DNA of 64,000 nt, from the NCBI GenBank assembly GCA_000433355.1, contig FR893154.1, positions 1 to 64,000 on the forward strand, read 5' to 3'. The first letter of the stretch is position 1; every line of letters starts with the position of its first letter. The translations under genes were made by a program, and so were the position numbers. Below, in pieces: positions 25,410 to 32,436 of the stretch. The stretch comes from Alistipes sp. CAG:435 (GTDB taxonomy: Bacteria; Bacteroidota; Bacteroidia; Bacteroidales; UBA932). The notes under the pieces were generated by a model. That model was not told where the DNA came from. It did not search any database and saw only the letters and a list, made by a program, of their open reading frames with translations.

Positions 25410-25440
25410 AAGGCCGTCCCCAACCGGATGGCCTTTTTTT
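25410..25440 (+). terminator. Terminator after the TonB gene
   Basis: AAGGCCGTCC pairs with GGATGGCCTT (one G-U pair in RNA) around a short loop and is followed by a T-run to 25440. It starts 20 bases after the stop codon. Confidence 0.88.
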
Positions 25441-25455
25441 GAATATAAAGGTAAT

Positions 25456-25479
25456 GTCGCTTCGACAAGCTCAGCGACC
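25456..25479. repeat. Short intergenic repeat, CTTCGACAAGCTCAGCGACC type
   Basis: GTCGCTTCGACAAGCTCAGCGACC sits between the TonB terminator and hflX. The ends (GTCGCT/AGCGAC) are complementary. It is one of the dispersed copies also found at 19934 and 27000. Confidence 0.6.
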
Positions 25480-25492
25480 GAATTAATTGAAT

Positions 25493-26674
25493 ATGGAAGA
25501 ACTAATAGAAAAAGCCGTTTTTGTCGGCATCATCAGACAGAACGATGACGACAGAAAGGTAATGGAATATCTTGACGAACTTGAGTTCCTGGCGGAGACC
25601 GCCGGGGCAAAGGGAGACAAGAAATTCGTGCAGAGGCTTGACAAGCCAGAGAAAGCCACCTACATAAGAAGCGGAAAGCTGCAGGAGATTGCGGAATATT
25701 GCGAGGAAAACGAGATCAAGTATGTGATATTCGATGACGAGCTGACCGGAATGCAGCAGAGGAACATCGAGAAGGTAATCAATTGCAGTTCAGTGATTGA
25801 CAGAACCAGTCTCATCCTTGAGATATTCGCTCAGCGCGCCAAGACATCCTACGCCAAGATGCAGGTCGAGCTTGCACGCTACAACTATATGCTACCGAGA
25901 CTGGCAGGAATGTGGACCCACCTTGAGAGACAGAGAGGCGGTATGGGCACGAGAGGTGGTATGGGTGAGACCCAGATCGAGATCGACCGCCGTATAGTCA
26001 AGGAGAGGATAGCAAGGCTGAAGGAACAGTTGAAGAAAGTCGATAAGCAAATGGCCACGCAAAGGGGCAATAGAGGCTCAATGGTGCGACTTTCCCTCGT
26101 AGGATATACCAACGTAGGTAAAAGCACAATAATGAACCTACTGGCCAAATCTGACGTTTTTGCCGAGAACAAGCTTTTCGCAACCCTCGACACAACCGTC
26201 AGAAAGGTCGTGATCGAGAACGTTCCGTTCCTTCTGAGCGACACGGTAGGATTCATCAGAAAGCTCCCTACGCAGCTCGTGGAGGCCTTCAAAAGTACAC
26301 TGGACGAGGTTCGTGAGGCTGACATACTTCTGCACGTAGTGGACATCTCACACCCAGGCTTCGAAGAGCAGATGGAGGTTGTGGAGAGAACCCTACAGGA
26401 AATAGGCGCAAGCAACAAACCTGTCTTCGTGATTTTCAACAAGATAGATGCCTACACCTACGAGGAATACGATGAGTTCTCCCTAACCCCGAAAGGCAAG
26501 GAGAACCGCTCTCTGGACGAGTTGAAAAACAGCTGGATAGCGCAGGAGAAGACCCCGTGCATATTCATCTCCGCCATCAACAAGACCAACATCGAGAAGC
26601 TCCGCAGCGATATCTACAAGATGGTCGCCGAAATCCACGCCGGCCGCTACCCGTTCAATAACTTCCTCTGGTAA
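25493..26674 (+). CDS. hflX: Ribosome-associated GTPase HflX
   Basis: 393 residues from the ATG at 25493 (MEELIEKAVFVG); the frame is open from a TTG two codons earlier. The N-terminal nucleotide-binding domain carries the family block YIRSGKLQEIAEY and the glycine-rich linker RQRGGMGTRGGMGETQIEIDRR. The G domain has G1 GYTNVGKST (about 204), G3 DTVGFI (about 250) and G4 NKID. HflX binds stalled or split ribosomes and hydrolyses GTP. The start codon lies within TTGAATATGG. A long hairpin follows the stop by about 40 bases. Confidence 0.96.
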   Translation: MEELIEKAVFVGIIRQNDDDRKVMEYLDELEFLAETAGAKGDKKFVQRLDKPEKATYIRSGKLQEIAEYCEENEIKYVIFDDELTGMQQRNIEKVINCSSVIDRTSLILEIFAQRAKTSYAKMQVELARYNYMLPRLAGMWTHLERQRGGMGTRGGMGETQIEIDRRIVKERIARLKEQLKKVDKQMATQRGNRGSMVRLSLVGYTNVGKSTIMNLLAKSDVFAENKLFATLDTTVRKVVIENVPFLLSDTVGFIRKLPTQLVEAFKSTLDEVREADILLHVVDISHPGFEEQMEVVERTLQEIGASNKPVFVIFNKIDAYTYEEYDEFSLTPKGKENRSLDELKNSWIAQEKTPCIFISAINKTNIEKLRSDIYKMVAEIHAGRYPFNNFLW

Positions 26675-26715
26675 TTTATCAATAAAGGTCTCTGAACAAC
26701 ATAAATAGCCAAAAA

Positions 26716-26767
26716 AGTCTCTATGTGAAATTTTTCACGTGACAAAAATTTCAGATAGAGACTTTTA
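26716..26767 (+). terminator. 20-base stem hairpin after hflX
   Basis: AGTCTCTATGTGAAATTTTT pairs with AAAAATTTCAGATAGAGACT with one mismatch and an 8-base loop, then TTTTA. It is a probable terminator for hflX, with a longer stem than usual. Confidence 0.8.
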
Positions 26768-26849
26768 TTGGCTTAAAAAGCAAATAAAAAAAATATCAAG
26801 TAATTGTTATAGAATTACTTACAACAATATAAACTCTAAAGGGAGAATA

Positions 26850-26921
26850 ATGTCTTATAGTAATATAACCAAAAGGCTGAATAATAACTTACGGAGATAT
26901 AACCAAAGGGCTGAAAAATAA
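26850..26921 (+). CDS. Possible 23-residue basic peptide over a direct repeat
   Basis: ATG at 26850, preceded by AAGGGAGA at good ribosome-binding distance, opens a frame of 23 residues beginning MSYSNITKRLNNNLRR and ending in TAA. The DNA is an imperfect duplication: 25 bases from 26863 (ATATAACCAAAAGGCTGAA...) recur from 26897 with two changes, period 34. It could be a small peptide, a leader or simply a repeat. No homologue is known to me. Confidence 0.25.
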   Translation: MSYSNITKRLNNNLRRYNQRAEK

Positions 26922-26999
26922 AATTTCAAATTTTGGTAACGTGCAAAATTTGGAATTTTCTTTTTTTCTGCCCGTCTAAAGTAACTAATACATAAGAAA

Positions 27000-27046
27000 G
27001 GTCACTTCGATGCTTCGACAAGCTCAGCAACCGAAGGCTCAGTGAC
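27000..27046. repeat. Nested short intergenic repeat
   Basis: GGTCACTTCG at the left and the complementary CTCAGTGACC at the right enclose a further CTTCGACAAGCTCAGC copy. Another CAGTGAC follows at 27055. This is a larger palindromic form of the repeat seen at 19934 and 25456. Confidence 0.55.
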
Positions 27047-27173
27047 CACAGATTCAGTGACAACCGGCTTGGTTACAAGAATGATTCTTAGACATTAGGG
27101 TTGATTACCTAAAGGATTGTCAAGTTAAAACCACTGACGATATCGTTTGTATAAAAGACTAAAGAACAGGAAA

Positions 27174-27209
27174 CAAAAAAGGTCGGAAAAGCAAACGCCT
27201 TTCCGACCT
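27174..27209 (-). terminator. Terminator of frdAB
   Basis: Read on the minus strand: AGGTCGGAAA, short loop, TTTTCCGACCT, then a T-run (the A-run at 27174-27180). It lies 21 bases after the frdB stop. Confidence 0.9.
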
Positions 27210-27230
27210 AAGATATTCAGTGATAAAGTC

Positions 27231-28010
27231 TTAATCTGAGAATTTCGCCTTGAGGAACTCACGGTTGAGACGGGCGATGTGGTCGATGGAGATTCCCTTA
27301 GGGCACTCCATCTCGCAGGCACGGGTGTTCGTGCAGCTACCGAAGCCGAGCTCTTCCATCTTCGCGACCATATTCCTGGCCCTTCTGGCGGCCTCTGGAC
27401 GGCCTTGAGGAAGCAGAGCGAGGGAACTTACCCTTGCGGCCACGAACAGCATCGCAGAGCCGTTCTTACAGGTTGCCACGCAAGCGCCGCAACCAACGCA
27501 GGCAGCCGCGTCCATACTCTTCTCAGCATTCTCGTGAGAGATAAGGATGTTGTTGGCATCCTGGGCGGAACCGGTTCTGACAGAGATGAATCCGCCAGCC
27601 TGAAGGATCTTGTCGAACGCGCTGCGGTCAACGACCAAATCCTTGATGATAGGGAAACCAGCGCTTCTGAAAGGCTCCACGGTGATGGTAGCGCCATCCT
27701 TGAAGTGACGCATGAAGAGCTGGCAGGTGGTCACGTGATCGTCCGGACCGTGAGCGCGGCCGTCAACGAACAACGAGCATGCACCGCAGATACCCTCGCG
27801 GCAGTCGTGGTCGAAAGACACAGGACCGCTGCTCTGGCAGCCTCTGTCAACGGCTACTGGATCGTTACCCTCACGGATCAGCTGCTCATTGAGGATGTCA
27901 AGCATTTCGAGGAAAGAGGCGTCCTCCTCTATTCCGGAAATATGATAAGTCTCAAAATGACCTTGTTCCTTGGCGTTCTTCTGACGCCATATCTTAAGAT
28001 TGAAATCCAT
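27231..28010 (-). CDS. frdB: Fumarate reductase/succinate dehydrogenase iron-sulphur subunit
   Basis: 259 residues. It carries electrons between the membrane quinone site and the flavoprotein. The plant-type 2Fe-2S ligands are in CREGICGACSLFVDG, the next cluster motif is CVGCGACVATC, and the third is CTNTRACEMECPKGI. The length and the HEN/DANN spacer resemble the Bacteroidetes (non-classical, type B-like) enzyme. It begins 8 bases after frdA. In anaerobic Bacteroidales the enzyme mainly reduces fumarate to succinate, hence the frd name; direction is inferred. Confidence 0.95.
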   Translation of the reverse strand: MDFNLKIWRQKNAKEQGHFETYHISGIEEDASFLEMLDILNEQLIREGNDPVAVDRGCQSSGPVSFDHDCREGICGACSLFVDGRAHGPDDHVTTCQLFMRHFKDGATITVEPFRSAGFPIIKDLVVDRSAFDKILQAGGFISVRTGSAQDANNILISHENAEKSMDAAACVGCGACVATCKNGSAMLFVAARVSSLALLPQGRPEAARRARNMVAKMEELGFGSCTNTRACEMECPKGISIDHIARLNREFLKAKFSD

Positions 28011-28018
28011 AGCCGATT

Positions 28019-29965
28019 CTAGTCTTTATAATTTCTTGTTTTAACTTCGATGAACTCGTACTTGAGAGGCTCCTTGTGAAGCTCAGGTTCCTGGCCTTCT
28101 CCCTTGTACTCCCAGGCGGCGACATACATATAGTTGGCGTCGTCTCTCTTGGCCTCTCCTTCCTCGGTCTGGCTCTCGACACGGAAGTGACCGCCGCAGG
28201 ACTCGTTCCTGTTCAGGGCGTCACGAGCCATGAGCTCGCCGATTTCGAAGAAGTCCTCAAGCCTTAGGGCTTTCTCAAGCTCCTGGTTGAACTGATACTG
28301 CTCTCCTGGAACACAAACATCCTTGTAGAACACAGCCTTGAGGTCGTTGATCTCCTTGATTGCCTTCTTCAGACCTTCCTCGCTGCGGGCCATGCCTACA
28401 TACTCCCACATGATGTTTCCCAACTTCTTGTGGATGGAGTCAACAGTCTGCTTGCCCTTGATGGCGAAGAGTCTGTCGATTCTGGCCTGAACATCTTTCT
28501 CGGCCTTGTCGAAGGCAGGGTTGTTGATGTCGGTCTTAGGCTCGGCGAACTTGTGTGAAAGGTAGTCGGCGATGGTGATAGGCAGCACGAAGTAGCCGTC
28601 AGCCAGACCCTGCATGAGGGCGGAGGCTCCAAGACGGTTTCCACCGTGGTCTGAGAAGTTGGCCTCACCGATGGCGTAGAGTCCAGGGATGGTGGTCTGA
28701 AGATCGTAGTCAACCCAGATGCCGCCCATCGTGTAGTGGATGGCAGGGTAGATCATCATAGGCTCCTCCCAAGGGCTTACGTTATTGATCTTGAAGTACA
28801 TGTCGAAGAGGTTGCCGTAACGCTCCTGTACCCTCTGGTGTCCGAGGCGCTTGATGGCGTCGGAGAAGTCGAGGAACACCGCGAGACCTGTCTCGTTGAC
28901 ACCGAAGCCGGCGTCGCATCTCTCCTTGGCGGCTCTTGAGGCCACGTCACGAGGAACGAGATTGCCGAACGCAGGGTAACGGCGCTCGAGATAGTAGTCA
29001 CGGTCCTCCTCAGGGATCTGCGAAGGCTTGATCTCGTGCTTGCGGAGCTTCATCACATCCTCCATCTTCTTAGGAACCCAGATACGTCCGTCGTTACGCA
29101 GGGACTCTGACATAAGGGTCAGCTTGCACTGCTGCTCGCCGTGTACCGGGATGCACGTAGGGTGGATCTGCGCGAAGCAAGGATTTGCGAAATAGGCTCC
29201 CTTCTTGTAGCACTGCCATGCGGCCGAACCATTGCTGTTCATGGCGTTGGTTGAAAGGAAGTATGTGTTGCCGTAGCCACCGGTTGCGATAACCACAGCG
29301 TGGGCGCCGAATCTCTCAAGCTTGCCGGTCACGAGGTTGCGGGCGATGATACCCTTGGCCTGACCGTCGATGATGACGAGGTCAAGCATCTCGTGACGAG
29401 GATAGCTCGTAACGGTTCCCGCTGCGATCTGGCGGTTGAGAGCCGCGTAAGCTCCGAGAAGGAGCTGCTGTCCGGTTTGTCCACGGGCGTAGAACGTACG
29501 GCTTACCTGAACACCTCCGAACGAACGGTTGGCCAGGTAGCCGCCGTACTCACGGGCGAAAGGAACACCCTGGGCGACGCACTGGTCGATAATGGCCGCG
29601 CTGACCTCGGCGAGACGATAGACATTCGCCTCACGGCTGCGGTAGTCACCTCCTTTGATCGTGTCGTAGAAGAGACGATAGACAGCGTCATTGTCATTCT
29701 GATAGTTCTTAGCGGCATTGATACCACCCTGGGCGGCGATGGAGTGCGCGCGGCGAGGTGAGTCACTGATGCAGAAAACCTTGACATTGTAGCCAAGCTC
29801 ACCGAGAGTAGCGGCTGCGGAAGCGCCGCCAAGTCCGGTACCGACAACGATGATTTCAAGCTTTCTTCTGTTGTTCGGATTGACGAGTCGGAGTTCCGAC
29901 TTACGTTTGGTCCATTTCTCGGCCAAAGGACCGTCAGGAATCTTTGAGATTAATTTATCGGCCAT
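28019..29965 (-). CDS. frdA: Fumarate reductase/succinate dehydrogenase flavoprotein subunit
   Basis: 648 residues. Holds covalent FAD and the dicarboxylate site. Visible features are the Rossmann motif VVGTGLGGASAAATLGELGY near residue 40, the FAD-linking His region RRAHSIAAQGGINAAKNY, and the substrate loop QIHPTCIPVHGEQQCKL. GGIWVDYDLQTTIPGLYAIGEANFSDHG follows further on. The length fits the longer flavoprotein of Bacteroidetes. The start codon is in CAGAATATGG. The gene order normally seen in this phylum places a cytochrome b subunit just upstream; here an unrelated hydrolase gene is found instead. Confidence 0.96.
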   Translation of the reverse strand: MADKLISKIPDGPLAEKWTKRKSELRLVNPNNRRKLEIIVVGTGLGGASAAATLGELGYNVKVFCISDSPRRAHSIAAQGGINAAKNYQNDNDAVYRLFYDTIKGGDYRSREANVYRLAEVSAAIIDQCVAQGVPFAREYGGYLANRSFGGVQVSRTFYARGQTGQQLLLGAYAALNRQIAAGTVTSYPRHEMLDLVIIDGQAKGIIARNLVTGKLERFGAHAVVIATGGYGNTYFLSTNAMNSNGSAAWQCYKKGAYFANPCFAQIHPTCIPVHGEQQCKLTLMSESLRNDGRIWVPKKMEDVMKLRKHEIKPSQIPEEDRDYYLERRYPAFGNLVPRDVASRAAKERCDAGFGVNETGLAVFLDFSDAIKRLGHQRVQERYGNLFDMYFKINNVSPWEEPMMIYPAIHYTMGGIWVDYDLQTTIPGLYAIGEANFSDHGGNRLGASALMQGLADGYFVLPITIADYLSHKFAEPKTDINNPAFDKAEKDVQARIDRLFAIKGKQTVDSIHKKLGNIMWEYVGMARSEEGLKKAIKEINDLKAVFYKDVCVPGEQYQFNQELEKALRLEDFFEIGELMARDALNRNESCGGHFRVESQTEEGEAKRDDANYMYVAAWEYKGEGQEPELHKEPLKYEFIEVKTRNYKD

Positions 29966-30020
29966 ATTCTGAATATGTTATTTATAAAATTCCAAATGAA
30001 ATCGCAATAAGTCTGCAATT

Positions 30021-31118
30021 TTAGTCATTTTTCTCGTAATCAGCAATTTTATGAACCATTTTCGGCGATTTACCTGCACATATTTTATGATAGCGCCGGT
30101 AAATCCGTCTGGTGAAGCGGTCATAACGCCGCACTGACATGTCGTTTGAAAAATGACGATCGACATATCTCTCAACCTCGCGGCAGTCACTCTCGCAACC
30201 ATATTCAAAACCCAAAGCCTCCTTCAAGGCAAGAGCGGCGTCACAAATAGCGGCGTTGTCACTTTCACGAGACTTTTTCATATAGTCAGGAATATGATCG
30301 CTCCCGAAAACCTTCAGCGGCACATAGACCGTGCTTGTCGGGCTGCCGAGAAGCGTCCACATCACCGTCCTCGAAGGATCCTCCCCCGGAGCGACTCCCT
30401 CAAAGACCACGGAAGCCGATGTGATGTCACGCATAATCGGCTTGCCGGAGCGGGAAATCTCATTAAAAAGGAATATGTGATCAGCAGTGCCCACATCAGC
30501 GGAAGTCATTATGTCAGAAGCCTTTTCAAAGCGGTCAACGCCCTTGCGGTCCTCCTTGCGGCCACTCCGCGTGAAGTTCGTCACGACCATATACCCGCCC
30601 GGCTGGTCGGCCACGATGTACTTCTTCCAGGAATGGTTGTTCACCTCGTAATAAGCGGCCTCGCCGAGCGCGTCGATGATGCCGAAATTCGCCTCCACAC
30701 CCCAAGGCTTCGGAAGCGAGTCGAGCATATTCTCAAAGTCTTGCAGACTGCGGCATATTCCAAGAGCCTTGTACATCACAATCCCCTCTTTGTCCATTTC
30801 GGAGGAAGGAACGTCGTCATCCTTGAGGTCGTAGGTGGCGGTGTTCATTATGCAGAAGCCGGCGGAATTGACTCCTGACCACACTTCCCCACCCTGCGAC
30901 GGCGAGTTCACGAGACCGATGAATGAATATATGCTCCCTTGGAACCATTCCATCCTGTTGTTCAGCTCACCGGTGTCGCGATGCTTGAGCATCACCGGCC
31001 GCCCGTCAGCCCGCACTCCCCCGGAAATGATCACGGAAGTGCAGCAAAAAGCTCTGAATGAAATGAATATGAACGCCGCGGCGGCAATGAATATCTTAGA
31101 AAAGTGTCCCATCCTCAT
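30021..31118 (-). CDS. Secreted Ntn-type amide hydrolase (C45/choloylglycine-hydrolase-like)
   Basis: 365 residues from the ATG at 31118 (MRMGHFSKIFIAAAAF), or two fewer from 31112. A hydrophobic signal segment ends at FRAFC-CTSVIISGG. A Cys exposed by cleavage or self-processing is the expected N-terminal nucleophile, followed by the family pattern ADGRPVMLKHRD. GEVWSGVNSAGFCIMNTATYDL and GEAAYYEVNNHSWKKYIV also fit linear-amide hydrolases of the acyl-CoA:6-APA acyltransferase/C45 or bile-salt-hydrolase type. Likely periplasmic; substrate unknown. It overlaps the 3' end of ruvB by about 20 bases, so translation is probably coupled. Confidence 0.8.
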   Translation of the reverse strand: MRMGHFSKIFIAAAAFIFISFRAFCCTSVIISGGVRADGRPVMLKHRDTGELNNRMEWFQGSIYSFIGLVNSPSQGGEVWSGVNSAGFCIMNTATYDLKDDDVPSSEMDKEGIVMYKALGICRSLQDFENMLDSLPKPWGVEANFGIIDALGEAAYYEVNNHSWKKYIVADQPGGYMVVTNFTRSGRKEDRKGVDRFEKASDIMTSADVGTADHIFLFNEISRSGKPIMRDITSASVVFEGVAPGEDPSRTVMWTLLGSPTSTVYVPLKVFGSDHIPDYMKKSRESDNAAICDAALALKEALGFEYGCESDCREVERYVDRHFSNDMSVRRYDRFTRRIYRRYHKICAGKSPKMVHKIADYEKND

Positions 31119-32127
31119 CTTTTTTAGCCTCAAGCTCAGCATCCAGTCCAAGATGATGGTAGGCCATCTCGGTGGCGATTCTTCCTCTTTGGGTGCGCAC
31201 GATGAAGCCTTCCTTTATAAGGAACGGCTCATAGACCTCCTCGAACGTGCCTTGGTCCTCACTGATAGCGGTGGCTATTGTATTGGCTCCGACCGGGCCG
31301 CCCTTGAAAGTGGTGATTATCGTGCGGAGGATCTTGTTATCAATCGAGTCAAGTCCCCTCTTGTCGATCTTCAGCTTGTCAAGGGCGTAACGGGATATGT
31401 CAAGATCTATATGCCCGTCCCCCATCACCTGGGCGAAGTCACGGACACGCTTGAGGAGAGCGTTGGCGATTCGTGGCGTTCCACGGCTTCTCAGAGCGAT
31501 CTCCTTGGCAGCCTCGTCGTCGATCGTCACGTTCAGGATCCTGGCGCTACGGCGCACGATTCTTATCAAATCTGAAGTGTCGTAATATTCAAGGGCACAG
31601 TTGATTCCGAATCTTTCGCGCAGCGGCGCGGTGAGCAGTCCGCTTCGAGTCGTGGCACCGACAAGAGTGAACGGATTGAGTGAGATCCTGACCGATCTCG
31701 CTCCAGGGCCCTTGTCTATCATAATATCTATGACATAGTCCTCCATCGCCGAGTAGAGATATTCCTCGACCTCAGGAGAGAGGCGGTGGATCTCGTCTAT
31801 GAAAAGCACGTCACCGGTCTCCAGTGATGTCAGAAGGCCGGCAAGGTCACCAGGCTTGTCAAGCACAGGGCCGGACGTCACCTTCATGTTCACTCCCATC
31901 TCGTTGGCTATGATGTGCGCGAGGGTGGTCTTTCCAAGGCCCGGAGGCCCGTGAAAGAGCACGTGGTCAAGGGCTTCGCCCCTCATCTTGGCCGCCTTCA
32001 CATAGATGTTCAGATTGGACACTATCTCCTTCTGTCCGGTGAAATCTTCCAACCCTTGCGGGCGGATAATTCCGTCTAAATCCTTATCTTTGCCGGCGTT
32101 TGTGCTGTGCGGATCAAATTCTGTCAT
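31096..32127 (-). CDS. ruvB: Holliday junction branch-migration helicase RuvB
   Basis: 343 residues, standard length. Walker A GPPGLGKTTLA is at about 60-70, Walker B VLFIDEIHRL follows, and sensor 1 ATTRSGLL and the arginine-finger block PLRERFGI are present. The C-terminal winged helix contains EPFLIKEGFIVRTQRGRIA. It drives branch migration with RuvA. Its 3' end overlaps the start of the hydrolase gene. A possible promoter lies at 32149-32180. Confidence 0.97.
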   Translation of the reverse strand: MTEFDPHSTNAGKDKDLDGIIRPQGLEDFTGQKEIVSNLNIYVKAAKMRGEALDHVLFHGPPGLGKTTLAHIIANEMGVNMKVTSGPVLDKPGDLAGLLTSLETGDVLFIDEIHRLSPEVEEYLYSAMEDYVIDIMIDKGPGARSVRISLNPFTLVGATTRSGLLTAPLRERFGINCALEYYDTSDLIRIVRRSARILNVTIDDEAAKEIALRSRGTPRIANALLKRVRDFAQVMGDGHIDLDISRYALDKLKIDKRGLDSIDNKILRTIITTFKGGPVGANTIATAISEDQGTFEEVYEPFLIKEGFIVRTQRGRIATEMAYHHLGLDAELEAKKDEDGTLF

Positions 32128-32436
32128 CAGAAAGTGTTTTAATCAGTACAAAGATAGTGAAAACCGCCGGAAGAAAGCAACATCTTGCAGCGACGTGGCG
32201 CAAAACCAAAAGTCAATGAATATAAATGAATGTAAATATTTAGACTTTTTGATTCTTATTAGAATGTTAATATGTTGATAACTAATTTTCGTTATTGAAT
32301 ATTAGACTGTTACAAATAGGATAGATTGTTGGTTACGCTATTGAAAAGCTTTTGAAGGATTGTTGAAAAGTGGGTCGCTCCTTGCTATGAACTTTTCCCA
32401 AGGCGTTTTCCACCGGGTTTTCAACAGCTTTTTAAC
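32128..32436. other. Divergent intergenic region between ruvB and mfd
   Basis: About 310 A/T-rich bases. The ruvB side holds a promoter candidate (listed separately). The mfd side shows only a weak signal; TTTTCCACCGGGTTTTCAAC just before mfd may form a small imperfect hairpin. No gene, RNA or strong terminator is seen. Confidence 0.5.
32149..32180 (-). promoter_or_regulatory. Candidate promoter of ruvB
   Basis: On the minus strand TATCTTTG (32149-32156) is a perfect TAnnTTTG box. A TTG lies 21 bases upstream, at the far end of the accepted spacing. It is 22 bases before the ruvB start. Confidence 0.5.

Larger units (their letters stand above)
26675..27230. other. Gap between hflX and frdB
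   Basis: About 550 A/T-rich bases. It contains the hflX hairpin (26716-26767), a 25-base imperfect direct repeat with a possible tiny peptide frame (26850-26921), a nested short repeat (27000-27046) and the frdAB terminator (27174-27209). No longer protein is credible. Confidence 0.6.
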
